Shown here piece after piece: positions 16,724 through 24,446 of a stretch of 64,000 nt of DNA. Every line of letters starts with the position of its first letter. The stretch's first letter is position 1. A program made the position numbers and the translations under genes. Source of the DNA: Amycolatopsis acidiphila (GTDB lineage: Bacteria; Actinomycetota; Actinomycetes; Mycobacteriales; Pseudonocardiaceae); contig NZ_CP090063.1 in assembly GCF_021391495.1 (NCBI RefSeq), positions 930,001 through 994,000 on the forward strand. The letters run 5' to 3'. The notes beneath the pieces were generated by a model. It did no database searches and was not told the DNA's origin. It saw only the letters and a list, made by a program, of their open reading frames with translations.

Positions 16724-17548
16724 CTCGATCACCTCGTCGTCCCAGCGGTGGGTGCGGATCAGCCGGTAGCGCTCGCCCGCCACCCACATGTAGGCCTCGG
16801 CCTCGGTGCGGTTGCCGATCAGGTCCGCCTGCCGCAGCATCTCGACCACCGGCTGGTACTCGTCGCGGTACCACCGGTTCGCCACCGTCGCGCGGTCGAG
16901 GAACGTGCCCTCGTCCTGCATCAGCCGAAAGCCCCAGGCCTCGACGTGCTCGCCGAGCATCGCGTAGTGCCACGGGTCGGACAACACCACCGACGCGCGG
17001 GCCTCGCCGGTCAGCGGCACCCGTTCCAGGAACAGCCGTCGGTAGTCCTTGACGATCAGGTCGCCGCGGTAGCGGATGCCGTCGGGCTTGAGCCTCGTCC
17101 GCACCTCGGTCACGTAGGCCTCTATTGTGGACAGTCCCATGGCGAACGCGACGGAGACCCGGTGGTGCCCGTCGATGATGAAGTGCAGGTCGCCCACCCG
17201 GTAGACCTCGATGGGCGGTATCGGCTCGCCCCGGCGCGCGGCCAGCGCCAGTCGCTCCCAGCGTTCCCGCACCCGCCCGGAGGTGGGGCGGAACCGGCGG
17301 TCGAAGTCGTGCCCGCGGTCGACGCTGCCGACGATCGAGTCGAGCCGGATCACCCGCAGGCCGATTCGCCGTTCGCCCTCGTAGCCGAGCGCCTCGACGA
17401 CCTCGTCGAACGGCAGCATGATGTTCACGTCGTCGGGTTCGCGGCGCAGCCAGTTGGCCAGGCGTGACAGCACCTGGCGGCGGCGGGCGCGCAGGAAGTC
17501 GTGCTCGGCGTCGGCCCGGGGGAAGCCGGTGTCCCTGGCCGGGCTCAT
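16700..17548 (-). CDS. ParB/sulfiredoxin-fold domain protein
   Basis: The 282-residue protein starts at ATG 17548 and overlaps the upstream phosphoesterase gene by 4 bp (ATGA). A ParB/Srx-like domain lies at about residues 70-160: VIRLDSIVGSVDRG, PIPPIEVYRVGDLHFIIDG and the HHRVSVAFAMG motif, where the D-G-H-H-R residues match the nucleotide-binding patch of ParB/Srx folds. There is no obvious ParB HTH after it, so this is not the chromosome-partition ParB. The C-terminal 100 residues are unfamiliar and rich in Arg and Tyr. Function is unknown; CTPase, kinase and nuclease activities all occur in this fold. Confidence 0.75.
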   Translation of the reverse strand: MSPARDTGFPRADAEHDFLRARRRQVLSRLANWLRREPDDVNIMLPFDEVVEALGYEGERRIGLRVIRLDSIVGSVDRGHDFDRRFRPTSGRVRERWERLALAARRGEPIPPIEVYRVGDLHFIIDGHHRVSVAFAMGLSTIEAYVTEVRTRLKPDGIRYRGDLIVKDYRRLFLERVPLTGEARASVVLSDPWHYAMLGEHVEAWGFRLMQDEGTFLDRATVANRWYRDEYQPVVEMLRQADLIGNRTEAEAYMWVAGERYRLIRTHRWDDEVIEALRSHRQ

Positions 17549-18204
17549 ACCCGCGCCTCGGTTGCGAGGTCGAGCACCTGCGCGCCGACCACGTTGCGGA
17601 CCCGGGTGGCGCCGAGCCGGTGCTCCGGAAGGTGCTCGCCGTAGGGGTGGATGTGCCCGTGCAGCAGCCATTTCGGCCGCAGCCGCTCGACTGTCTCGTG
17701 TAGACAGTCGAACCCGTGGTGGGGGAGGTCCTCGCGGTCGCCGACGCCGCGGGGCGGGGCGTGGGTGAGCAGGACGTCCACCCCGCGGCCGTCCGTGCGC
17801 CGGCGGCGCCCGGCGGCCCGCACGAGCCGCCGGGCGCGGCGGGCCTGCTGGGCCTGGGTCCACTGGTTCGGACCGTCGTTGTATCGGACCGAGCCGCCCA
17901 GCCCGGCGATGCGCAGCCCCGCGACGTCGACGACGCGGCCGTCGGCGTTGATCCCGCCGGGCGGCCCCGGCCAGGCGTGCGGGAACCCGGCGCGCACCCA
18001 CAGCCCGCCGGAGCGGGTGAAGCCGGTCAGGTCGGCGTCGTGGTTGCCGGGCACGAACACGCACGGCCGATCGACCGCGTCGGCGAGGAAGGCGAGGTAG
18101 TCGAAGGGCAGGTCGCCCGCCGCCAGGACGAGGTCGACCTCGGCGCGGACCCCGCAGGCCCGCAACCGCTCGTCGACCTCATCCGCGACGACCAGGACGC
18201 GCAT
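17545..18204 (-). CDS. Calcineurin-like metallophosphoesterase
   Basis: The 219-residue protein begins MRVLVVADEVDERLR, with the first metal-site segment (usually DxH) altered to ADEVDE. It keeps LAAGDLP (GD motif), VPGNHDAD (GNHD/E motif, about residues 54-59), LLTHAPP (GHTH-like) and LLHGHIHPYG (about 182-191). These are the metal-binding motifs of the calcineurin-like fold, so it probably hydrolyses a phosphoester or nucleotide. It overlaps the ParB-like gene downstream by 4 bp, so the two are co-translated. Confidence 0.85.
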   Translation of the reverse strand: MRVLVVADEVDERLRACGVRAEVDLVLAAGDLPFDYLAFLADAVDRPCVFVPGNHDADLTGFTRSGGLWVRAGFPHAWPGPPGGINADGRVVDVAGLRIAGLGGSVRYNDGPNQWTQAQQARRARRLVRAAGRRRRTDGRGVDVLLTHAPPRGVGDREDLPHHGFDCLHETVERLRPKWLLHGHIHPYGEHLPEHRLGATRVRNVVGAQVLDLATEARV

Positions 18205-18242
18205 CGGTCCAGGATAAGGCGGATGGGGGCTCGCGGCCGTTC

Positions 18243-18359
18243 CTAGTGCGCCGCCCGGGCGAGGTCCGGGTGGTCGGCGATGAAGAACACGACCGTGGCG
18301 ATCCAGGCCAGGCTGAAGGCCAGCGCCCAGAACTTGAGGTTCGTCAGGAAACGCGACAC
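18243..18359 (-). CDS. Small single-helix membrane protein (38 residues)
   Basis: A GTG at 18359 preceded by AAGGAG (7 bp away) opens a 38-codon frame ending in TAG at 18243. The protein has a short polar start (VSRFLTNLKF), one hydrophobic helix of about 20 residues (WALAFSLAWIATVVFFI), and a charged tail ending ADHPDLARAAH. The ribosome site, codon bias and topology all fit a real small membrane protein. It lies 38 bp after the end of corA on the same strand, so it may be co-transcribed with that magnesium channel. I do not recognise the family. Confidence 0.7.
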   Translation of the reverse strand: MSRFLTNLKFWALAFSLAWIATVVFFIADHPDLARAAH

Positions 18360-18397
18360 CGGAAGACTCCTTTCGCGAGTTCAGGAGGACAGGGACG

Positions 18398-19480
18398 TCA
18401 CAGCCACTTGTTCTTCCTGAATATTCGGTAGAGGAGGAGACAGGCGCCGAGGATCACCAGCAGCGCCAGCGGATAGCCGAACTGCCAGTGCAGCTCCGGC
18501 ATGTACTCGAAGTTCATGCCCTCGATCCCGGCGAGCATCGTCGGCACCGTGATGATCGCCGCCCAGGCGGTGATCTTGCGCATGTCGGTGTTCTGCTGCA
18601 GCGAGATCTTCGCGACCGTCGCGTCGACGAGGGTGTTGAGCAGCTCGTCGAAGTTCGCCACCCGCTCCGAGACGGTGATCAGGTGGTCGTCGACGTCGCG
18701 GAAGTACGAGCGCACCTCGTCGGGCACCAGCCGGGTGAAGCCCTCGGCCAGCCGCCGCACCGGCGCCGCCAGCGGCACCACCGCGCGCCGCAGTTCGAGC
18801 ACCTCGCGCTTCATCAGGTAGATCTGCTCGGCGCTGACCATCGTCCTGGGCGCGAAGACGCGGGTCTCCATCTCCTCGATGTCGTCCTCGACCGCGCTGG
18901 TCACCTCGAGGTAGTGGTCCACGATGTGGTCGGTGATGGCGTGCAGCACCGACGCGGGCCCGGCCTTCAGCCGCTCCGGGTCGTCGTCGAGGTCCTGGCG
19001 CAGGTGCGCGAGCCCGGAGTGGGCGCCGTGGCGCACGGTGATGATGAAGTCCAGGCCCAGGAAGGCCATCAGCTCGCCGGTCTCGACGATCTCGTTGGCG
19101 GTGGTGGGCGACTCGTGCTCGACGTAGCGCAAGGTCTTGAGCACCATGAACAACGTGTCGTCGTAACGCTCGAGCTTGGGCCGCTGGTGCGCCTGCACCG
19201 CGTCCTCGACGGCCAGCTCGTGCAGCCCGTACATCTCCGAGATGCCCTGGATCTGCTCCTCGTCCGGCTCGTGCAGCCCGATCCAGACGAAACCCTCGCG
19301 CCGCCGCCGCACTTCCTTGATGGCCTCGGCATGGGTCCACCGGCCGGGCAGCCGCTTGCCGTCGACGTAGACGGCACAGTCGACGACATAGGCCGAAAGT
19401 GGCACCGGGATGGGCGGCTGGATGCGGGCGCGGCCGTTACCGCGGCCCCGCAGGCCGCCGAGCGACGGAATCGCAGGCAT
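18398..19480 (-). CDS. corA: CorA magnesium/cobalt transport protein
   Basis: The 360-residue CorA-family channel has a large acidic cytoplasmic funnel domain, a long stalk helix (about residues 220-300), and two C-terminal membrane helices. The GMN selectivity motif (GMNFEYMPEL, about 321-330) is intact after the first helix, and the protein ends with the basic RIFRKNKWL. It moves Mg2+ into the cell down the membrane potential. It lies in the same neighbourhood as in M. tuberculosis (Rv1239c, after sugC). An upstream 21-codon ORF and hairpin suggest control in the mRNA leader. Confidence 0.95.
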   Translation of the reverse strand: MPAIPSLGGLRGRGNGRARIQPPIPVPLSAYVVDCAVYVDGKRLPGRWTHAEAIKEVRRRREGFVWIGLHEPDEEQIQGISEMYGLHELAVEDAVQAHQRPKLERYDDTLFMVLKTLRYVEHESPTTANEIVETGELMAFLGLDFIITVRHGAHSGLAHLRQDLDDDPERLKAGPASVLHAITDHIVDHYLEVTSAVEDDIEEMETRVFAPRTMVSAEQIYLMKREVLELRRAVVPLAAPVRRLAEGFTRLVPDEVRSYFRDVDDHLITVSERVANFDELLNTLVDATVAKISLQQNTDMRKITAWAAIITVPTMLAGIEGMNFEYMPELHWQFGYPLALLVILGACLLLYRIFRKNKWL

Positions 19481-19512
19481 GGGATCTCCTGGCTGACGTA
19501 GTGCGTGCTACG

Positions 19513-19543
19513 ACGGCCGTGCGGGGCTCGCCCGCCCGGCCGT
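19513..19543 (-). promoter_or_regulatory. Strong stem-loop in the corA mRNA leader
   Basis: ACGGCCG (19513-19519) pairs with CGGCCGT (19537-19543). Inside it GCGGG (19521-19525) pairs with CCCGC (19531-19535) around a 5-base loop, with one mismatch between the two stems. It lies between the upstream ORF stop (19568) and the corA start (19480) in the transcribed direction. It could be a translation-controlled attenuator or could occlude the corA ribosome site. Confidence 0.45.
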
Positions 19544-19567
19544 GACCAGCGTCTCCCGAAAGGCAGG

Positions 19568-19633
19568 CTAGTGAGCACCGGCCGAGAGGGGAACGCTGGT
19601 TTGACTAGGGAGCGGACTATCGCCACTACTCAT
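19568..19633 (-). CDS. Candidate corA leader peptide (21 residues)
   Basis: An ATG at 19633 opens 21 codons ending in TAG. Upstream are AAGGAGG (19647-19653 complement) and, closer, GAGG with 8-base spacing, so initiation should be strong. The peptide is rich in Ser and Pro (SPLPSQTSVPLSAG) with no hydrophobic helix. Translated leader ORFs that are proline-rich control Mg2+ transporter genes in enterobacteria (MgtL/MgtP). Here the position, 88 bp before corA and followed by a strong hairpin, suggests an analogous device. No homologue is recognised. Confidence 0.5.
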   Translation of the reverse strand: MSSGDSPLPSQTSVPLSAGAH

Positions 19634-19780
19634 CGTGCGTTCCTCACCTCCTTCGGCCGGGGGCAGTGTGTAAGACCGGTCGCGTTGACGCGGGGGCCTC
19701 CGTTGGTCGAGGGTACTCCTCAACATCAGTCACGTCGTTTTCGGTCGGTGTGGCGTTACCCGCTTTCCGAGGAGTGAGCA
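19634..19780. other. Intergenic remainder between corA leader and MaoC gene
   Basis: Together with the corA leader this makes up the 300-bp gap between divergent corA and MaoC genes. It must hold both promoters, but I see no convincing -35/-10 pair on either strand. The MaoC side ends with a GAGG ribosome site (19770-19773) before the GTG start at 19781. Confidence 0.5.
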
Positions 19781-20284
19781 GTGCAGTTCGGGCGTTATTT
19801 CGAGGAGTTCGAGGTGGGCGCGGTGTACAAGCACTGGCCGGGCAAGACGGTCACCGAGTACGACGACCACCTCTTCTGCCTGCTCACCATGAACCACCAC
19901 CCGCTGCACCTGGACGCGCACTACGCGGGCGAGACCACCGACTTCGGCAAGAACGTCGTGGTGGGCAACTACATCTACTCACTGCTGCTGGGCATGTCCG
20001 TGCCGGACGTCTCGGGCAAGGCGATCGCCAACCTGGAGGTCGAGTCCCTCAAGCACGTGAAGCCGACCTTCCACGGTGACACGATCTACGGTGAGACCGA
20101 GGTGCTCGACAAGACACCCTCGAAGTCGAAGGACGACCGGGGCGTGGTGTACGTCGAGACCCGGGGCTACAAGCAGGACGGGACGATCGTGTGCACCTTC
20201 CGCCGCAAGGTGATGGTGCCCAAGCGTTCCTACGGCGAAGCACGCGGTGGCGAGCAGCCGGCCCGCCCGGTTCCGCACGAATAG
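19781..20284 (+). CDS. MaoC-family (hot-dog fold) dehydratase
   Basis: The 167-residue single hot-dog-domain protein begins with GTG after GAGGAG. The segment LTMNHHPLHLDAHYAG (about residues 35-50) is the MaoC/R-hydratase 2 catalytic region, where the conserved Asp-His pair hydrates enoyl-CoA substrates. It probably acts on a CoA-linked intermediate in the cytosol. It lies at the head of a possible operon with a DUF2332 gene and an acyl-CoA synthetase gene, which supports a role in acyl-CoA metabolism. The substrate is unknown. Confidence 0.85.
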   Translation: MQFGRYFEEFEVGAVYKHWPGKTVTEYDDHLFCLLTMNHHPLHLDAHYAGETTDFGKNVVVGNYIYSLLLGMSVPDVSGKAIANLEVESLKHVKPTFHGDTIYGETEVLDKTPSKSKDDRGVVYVETRGYKQDGTIVCTFRRKVMVPKRSYGEARGGEQPARPVPHE

Positions 20285-20293
20285 GAGGCTCGG

Positions 20294-21403
20294 GTGACGG
20301 TCGGACTGGACGAGGTCAAGCAGCGGCTCCGCGCGTTCGCGGCGGGACAGGCGGCCGGGGTGTCCCCGCTCTACGAGCACCTCACCACGAACGCGGCCGA
20401 GGACGACGAGGTCGCCGGGCTGCTCACGGCGGCGCCGGACGACACCGCCGGCGCGCCCTTGCTGCTGGCGGCGGCACACCGTCTCGTGCAGGCCGACCCG
20501 ATCCATCCGCTGTCCCGGTACTACCCGTCGCTCGGCGGGTTCGACGGCGTCGACGGCGGAACGTGGCCGCTGTTCCGCGAGTTCCTGCTGGAGCGGGCCG
20601 ACAAGGTGCGTGCGATCGTCGCCGAGCGGCACACCGAGACCAACGAGGTCAGCCGTGCCGCGGGTCTGTTCCCCGCGGTCGCGCTCGCCGCGAAGCAGGC
20701 CGGCGGCAAGGTCGCGCTGCTGGAGGTCGGCTGCAGTGCGGGCCTGTTGCTCGGTCTGGACAAGTTCGGCTACCGCTACCAGTGCGACGGCGGCGAGCAG
20801 ATCCTCGCCGGGCCCGCGAAGGCAGCGGTGGGGCTGCACTGCGCGCTCGGCCTCGGCTCCGGCGCGGTGCTGCCGAAGGTGCCCAAGAAGGTCGCCGTCG
20901 CCGCCAAGGTCGGCCTCGACACCAGCCCGATCGACGTGTCCGACGAGGACGAGCTGGCCTGGATGGAGGCGTGCGTCTGGGCCGACCAGCTCGACCGCAT
21001 CCGCCTGCTGCGCGCGGCCGCCGCGGCCCAGCGCAAGGACACCCCCGAGCTGGTCGAGGGCGACGCCGTGGACGACCTCGCCGCCGCGGCAGCGCGCACC
21101 GGCGACCTGCCGCTGGTGGTCCTGACCAGCCGGGTGCTCAACCACGTGGCCGAGCAGCGGCGCGGGGAGTTCGTCGAAGGCCTGGCGAAACTCGCGGCGG
21201 ACCGTCCGGTGTGGTGGGTCAGCGACGAGCCGTACGAGGTGGCGCTGTCGTATGTGCTGCCCGGCCGGTCGGAGCTGAACTTCTTCGACGGCGCCGGCCT
21301 GTGCACGCTCGGCCTGGTGTCCTGGCGCGACGGCGTCCCGGAGGCGAAAGCGCTTGCGCACACCTCGCGGTACGGCAACCGGATGACCTGGCTCGCCGCC
21401 TGA
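20294..21403 (+). CDS. DUF2332 family protein
   Basis: The 369-residue protein matches DUF2332, an actinobacterial family with a Rossmann-like core. Its N-terminal part includes YEHLTTNAAEDDEVAGLL and DPIHPLSRYYPSLGG. The central LLEVGCSAGLLLGLDKF (about residues 140-156) resembles a glycine-rich methyltransferase motif I, and VLTSRVLNH could be the later strand. A methyltransferase-like activity is a reasonable inference but not established. It follows the MaoC gene by 9 bp and precedes the synthetase gene by 15 bp, so it is probably in the same transcript. Confidence 0.82.
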   Translation: MTVGLDEVKQRLRAFAAGQAAGVSPLYEHLTTNAAEDDEVAGLLTAAPDDTAGAPLLLAAAHRLVQADPIHPLSRYYPSLGGFDGVDGGTWPLFREFLLERADKVRAIVAERHTETNEVSRAAGLFPAVALAAKQAGGKVALLEVGCSAGLLLGLDKFGYRYQCDGGEQILAGPAKAAVGLHCALGLGSGAVLPKVPKKVAVAAKVGLDTSPIDVSDEDELAWMEACVWADQLDRIRLLRAAAAAQRKDTPELVEGDAVDDLAAAAARTGDLPLVVLTSRVLNHVAEQRRGEFVEGLAKLAADRPVWWVSDEPYEVALSYVLPGRSELNFFDGAGLCTLGLVSWRDGVPEAKALAHTSRYGNRMTWLAA

Positions 21404-21418
21404 CGTAGGTTTCCCAGC

Positions 21419-23029
21419 ATGGCCGTCACTGCTGACACCTGGTTCACGCCACTGACCCCGCTGGCCTTCCTCGAGCGCTCGGCGGAGGTCTTTCCCGACA
21501 AGGAAGCCATCGTCTACGGCGACCGCCGGGTCACCTACCGCGAGTTCGCGGCCGAGGCGACCCGCGTGGCACACGCCCTGCGCGCGTCCGGCGTCGAGCC
21601 GGGCGACCGGGTCGCCTATCTGTTGCCGAACATCCCGGAGATGCTGGTCGCGCACTTCGCGGTGCCGCTCGCCGGCGCGGTGCTGGTCGCGATCAACACC
21701 CGGCTCGCGCCCGCCGAGGTCCGCCACATCCTCCACCATTCCGGGGCGAAGGTGCTGGTAGTCGACGCCGGGCTGCACTCCTCGCTGGCCGCGGACCTGC
21801 CGGTCGCCGAGGTCGTCACCGTCACCGACCCGGCTTCCGGTGCCACGCCCGACCCCGCCGTCGGCGGCATCTCCTACCCGGACCTGCTCGCCCGCGGCGA
21901 CGACGCACCGTTGCCGTGGACGGTCGCGGACGAGCGCGGCACGATCTCGATCAATTACACCTCGGGCACGACCGGGCAACCCAAAGGTGTGATGTACCAC
22001 CACCGCGGCGCCTACCTGAACTCGCTGGCCGAGATCATCCACTCCCGGCACACGCCCGAGTCGCGGTACCTGTGGACCCTGCCGATGTTCCACTGCAACG
22101 GCTGGTGCACCGCCTGGGCGGTGACGGCGATCGGCGGCACGCACGTGTGCCTGCGCGCCGTGGACGCCACGGAGATCTGGCGGCTGCTGGAGACCGAGGG
22201 CATCACGCACCTCAACGGCGCCCCGACGGTGCTGGTGACCATCGCCAGCCACGAGGGCGCGCACCCGCTGCCGCACGAGGTGGTCGTGACCACCGCGGGC
22301 GCGCCGCCGTCGCCGACGGTCATCCGGCGGATGTCGGAGCTGGGCGCCCGCCTGACGCACGTCTACGGCCTGACCGAGACGTACGGCCCGTACAGCGTGT
22401 GCGAGCCGCAGGATGGCTGGCTCAAGCTGGACATCGCCGAGCGCAGCAAGGTCATGTCCCGCCAGGGCGTCGGGATGATCGTCACCGACGGTGTGCGCGT
22501 GGTCGACGAGGAGATGCGCGACGTGCCGCGGGACGGCGCCACCATGGGCGAGGTGGTGATGCGGGGCAACAACGTCATGGCGGGCTACTTCGACGACCCC
22601 GAGGCGACGGAGAAGGCCTTCCGCGGCGGCTGGTTCCACTCCGGCGACCTCGGCGTGTGGCATCCCGACGGCTACATCCAGCTGCGCGACCGCGCGAAGG
22701 ACATCATCGTCTCGGGTGGCGAGAACATCTCGACGATCGAGGTCGAGGCGGCGCTGGACTCGCATCCGGCGGTGCTCGAGGTCGCCGTCGTCGGGGTGCC
22801 GCACGAGAAGTGGGGCGAGCGGCCCAAGGCGTACGTGGTGCTGCGGGCGGGCGAGTCGCTGTCCGCCGAGGAGCTGCAGGAGCACGCGCGCGGGCAGATC
22901 GCCAGGTACAAGGTGCCGGAGGCGGTCGAGTTCGTCGCCGAGCTGCCCAAGACCTCGACGGGCAAGATCCAGAAGTTCCAGCTGCGGGAACGCGACTGGG
23001 CAGGCCACGAAGGCCGGATCCAGGGCTAG
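21419..23029 (+). CDS. Acyl-CoA synthetase (AMP-forming, fatty-acid type)
   Basis: The 536-residue enzyme of the ANL superfamily activates a carboxylate as acyl-AMP and then as acyl-CoA. The P-loop-like motif YTSGTTGQPKG (about residues 180-190), the Y-G-L-T-E-T motif, GWFHSGDLGVWHPDG and the C-terminal lysine motif KTSTGKIQKFQLRE are all intact. The sequence resembles medium/long-chain fatty-acid or cinnamate-type ligases. It is the third gene after MaoC and DUF2332. Its TAG stop (23027-23029) is part of the CTAG that flanks a small mobile element. Confidence 0.92.
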   Translation: MAVTADTWFTPLTPLAFLERSAEVFPDKEAIVYGDRRVTYREFAAEATRVAHALRASGVEPGDRVAYLLPNIPEMLVAHFAVPLAGAVLVAINTRLAPAEVRHILHHSGAKVLVVDAGLHSSLAADLPVAEVVTVTDPASGATPDPAVGGISYPDLLARGDDAPLPWTVADERGTISINYTSGTTGQPKGVMYHHRGAYLNSLAEIIHSRHTPESRYLWTLPMFHCNGWCTAWAVTAIGGTHVCLRAVDATEIWRLLETEGITHLNGAPTVLVTIASHEGAHPLPHEVVVTTAGAPPSPTVIRRMSELGARLTHVYGLTETYGPYSVCEPQDGWLKLDIAERSKVMSRQGVGMIVTDGVRVVDEEMRDVPRDGATMGEVVMRGNNVMAGYFDDPEATEKAFRGGWFHSGDLGVWHPDGYIQLRDRAKDIIVSGGENISTIEVEAALDSHPAVLEVAVVGVPHEKWGERPKAYVVLRAGESLSAEELQEHARGQIARYKVPEAVEFVAELPKTSTGKIQKFQLRERDWAGHEGRIQG

Positions 23030-23095
23030 GGAGCGTCCTCAAAGGCTCAATCGCGCTCTTCACGAAGCCCATCGACCAGCCTTCGAGGACGCTCC
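23030..23095. mobile_element. MITE-like element, short copy (66 bp)
   Basis: The terminal inverted repeats are GGAGCGTCCTCAAAGGCT on the left and its complement with one mismatch on the right. The left flank is CTAG (23026-23029) and the right flank CTGG (23096-23099), which reads as a 4-bp target duplication with one later change. The first 30 bp match the right end and the last 36 bp (33 of 36) match the left end of the element at 27118-27277. The copy is therefore an inverted, internally deleted relative of that one. It has no coding capacity and lies between convergent genes, where it can form a long hairpin and could act as a terminator. Confidence 0.75.
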
Positions 23096-23107
23096 CTGGG
23101 AGCCGTG

Positions 23108-23494
23108 TCAGCAGCGGGGCAGCCGGTCCCAGCCGCGGAGGGTGGCCGCGAGGCCGTCGGTGAGCTCGAGTGTGCCGAACGCCGCGGCGTCCACCCAGCG
23201 GGCGTCCGCGGCGTCGTCGCCCGCGCGCAGCCGGCCGCCGCGCACCTCGCACACGTAGTCGTAGATCTCGTACCGGCCGCGCACGACCATCCCCGCCAGC
23301 GGCCCCGGCCGTACGTCCAGGCCGGTCTCCTCGCGCATCTCGCGCACCACTGCCTGTGCGTCCGTCTCGTCGGGCTCGACCCGCCCGCCCGGCAGCGACC
23401 ACCGGCCCCGGCCCGGGTCGTGCCCCCGCTGGATCACCAGCAGTCGCCCCGCCGCGTCGTGGATGATGCCGCCTACGCAGCGCACCGAAGCCAT
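23108..23494 (-). CDS. Nudix hydrolase
   Basis: The 128-residue protein starts at ATG 23494 (MASVRCVGGI); the frame stays open upstream, but that part has no family similarity. The Nudix box GGRVEPDETDAQAVVREMREE (starting about residue 36) has every conserved Gly, Glu and Arg. Nudix enzymes hydrolyse nucleoside diphosphates linked to another group, and small MutT-like ones clean up oxidised nucleotides or other compounds. The substrate is unknown. It is convergent with the synthetase gene. Confidence 0.92.
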   Translation of the reverse strand: MASVRCVGGIIHDAAGRLLVIQRGHDPGRGRWSLPGGRVEPDETDAQAVVREMREETGLDVRPGPLAGMVVRGRYEIYDYVCEVRGGRLRAGDDAADARWVDAAAFGTLELTDGLAATLRGWDRLPRC

Positions 23495-23677
23495 AACGCC
23501 AGCGTAACGCGCGGACGTAGTGCGCAAGGTGTACACGGAGAGTAGCCATGCGGTAAGATCGCAGGCGGACACTGACCCAAGCGCGGGACTTTTCTCCCGT
23601 AACGGAGCGCAGTGCGGTACAACGTTACTGGTGAGCTTGCTAGACCGATGCCGGAGCAAGAGACGGGATTGATCGTT

Positions 23678-23842
23678 GTGAACGCGAAGAAACTAGCCGG
23701 ACTCGTGGGTATCGCGTTGGTCTTGTTCTTCGTGATCGCCCAACCAGGCCAGGCGGCGAACCTCGTGGGCAACATCATCAGCTTCCTGCGCACGTCGGCC
23801 GAAGCGGTGATCACCTTCGTCAGCAACGTGTTCAACTCGTAG
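23678..23842 (+). CDS. Small secreted or membrane protein (54 residues) paired with PH-domain protein
   Basis: The frame is open from GTG 23612, but GC at third positions is low until GTG 23678, so I take 23678 as the start (VNAKKLAGLVGI). ATG 23648 is another option. The product has a hydrophobic helix (about residues 7-22) ending in AQPGQAA, which could be a signal-peptide cleavage site, then an amphipathic helix NLVGNIISFLRTSAEAVITFVSNVF. It ends 5 bp before the PH-domain gene. A -10-like TAAGAT at 23552-23557 lies upstream. The function is unknown. Confidence 0.7.
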   Translation: MNAKKLAGLVGIALVLFFVIAQPGQAANLVGNIISFLRTSAEAVITFVSNVFNS

Positions 23843-23847
23843 GCGCC

Positions 23848-24408
23848 GTGTTCGCCCCCCGGGATCCCGACGAGTACCTGCTCGACACCGAGCGGCGCGT
23901 CGTCCGGATCCGACGGCACTGGGCGACGCTGGCGTGGGACACCTTCGAGGCGGTCGCGCTGCTGGCGATCTGCGTGATGGTGTCCTACCTCCTGCCGCCG
24001 TCGCTCTACGTCGTGCAGAACGTGTTGTGGTACGCGGCGTTGCTCGTGGTGCTGCACTACGCGTACAAGGTCATGGAGTGGTGGGTCGAGCGGCTGGTGG
24101 TCACGGACAAGCGGTTCGTGCTGACCAGCGGCGTCTTCACCACGAAGGTCGCGATGATGCCGATCAGCAAGGTCACCGACCTGACCTACGAGCGCACCGC
24201 GTGGGGCAGGCTGTTCGGGTACGGCACCGTCGTGGTCGAGTCCGCCGGGCAGATCCAGGCGCTCAACCGGATCGACTTCCTGCCCCATCCCGAGGACTTC
24301 TACGACGTCATCTCGGAACTGGTCTTCGGCGACAAGCAGAAGCAGAGCGAGCGCTTCTCCATGATCAAGGCCCAGCGCCTTGCCCGCGGCAAGAAGATGG
24401 TCGGCTGA
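23848..24408 (+). CDS. Bacterial PH-domain membrane protein (YdbS-like)
   Basis: The 186-residue protein has two membrane helices (about residues 30-48 and 55-73) after a short basic N terminus (DTERRVVRIRRHW). A bacterial PH-like domain (bPH2) follows, about 75-165, with VTDKRFVLTSGVFTTKVAMM, a typical YdbS/YdbT core. The C terminus is basic. It starts with GTG 5 bp after the small protein gene, so the two are likely co-translated and may form a complex. Its cellular role is unknown. Confidence 0.85.
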   Translation: MFAPRDPDEYLLDTERRVVRIRRHWATLAWDTFEAVALLAICVMVSYLLPPSLYVVQNVLWYAALLVVLHYAYKVMEWWVERLVVTDKRFVLTSGVFTTKVAMMPISKVTDLTYERTAWGRLFGYGTVVVESAGQIQALNRIDFLPHPEDFYDVISELVFGDKQKQSERFSMIKAQRLARGKKMVG

Positions 24409-24446
24409 CGGGGGCCTTTCCTGTCGCATGAGACAGAATGGGTCCG

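Noticed and set aside
16700..18204. Toxin-antitoxin or partition (parAB) locus
   Set aside because: There is no ParA, no parS-like repeats and no HTH after the ParB-like domain; the partner is a phosphoesterase.
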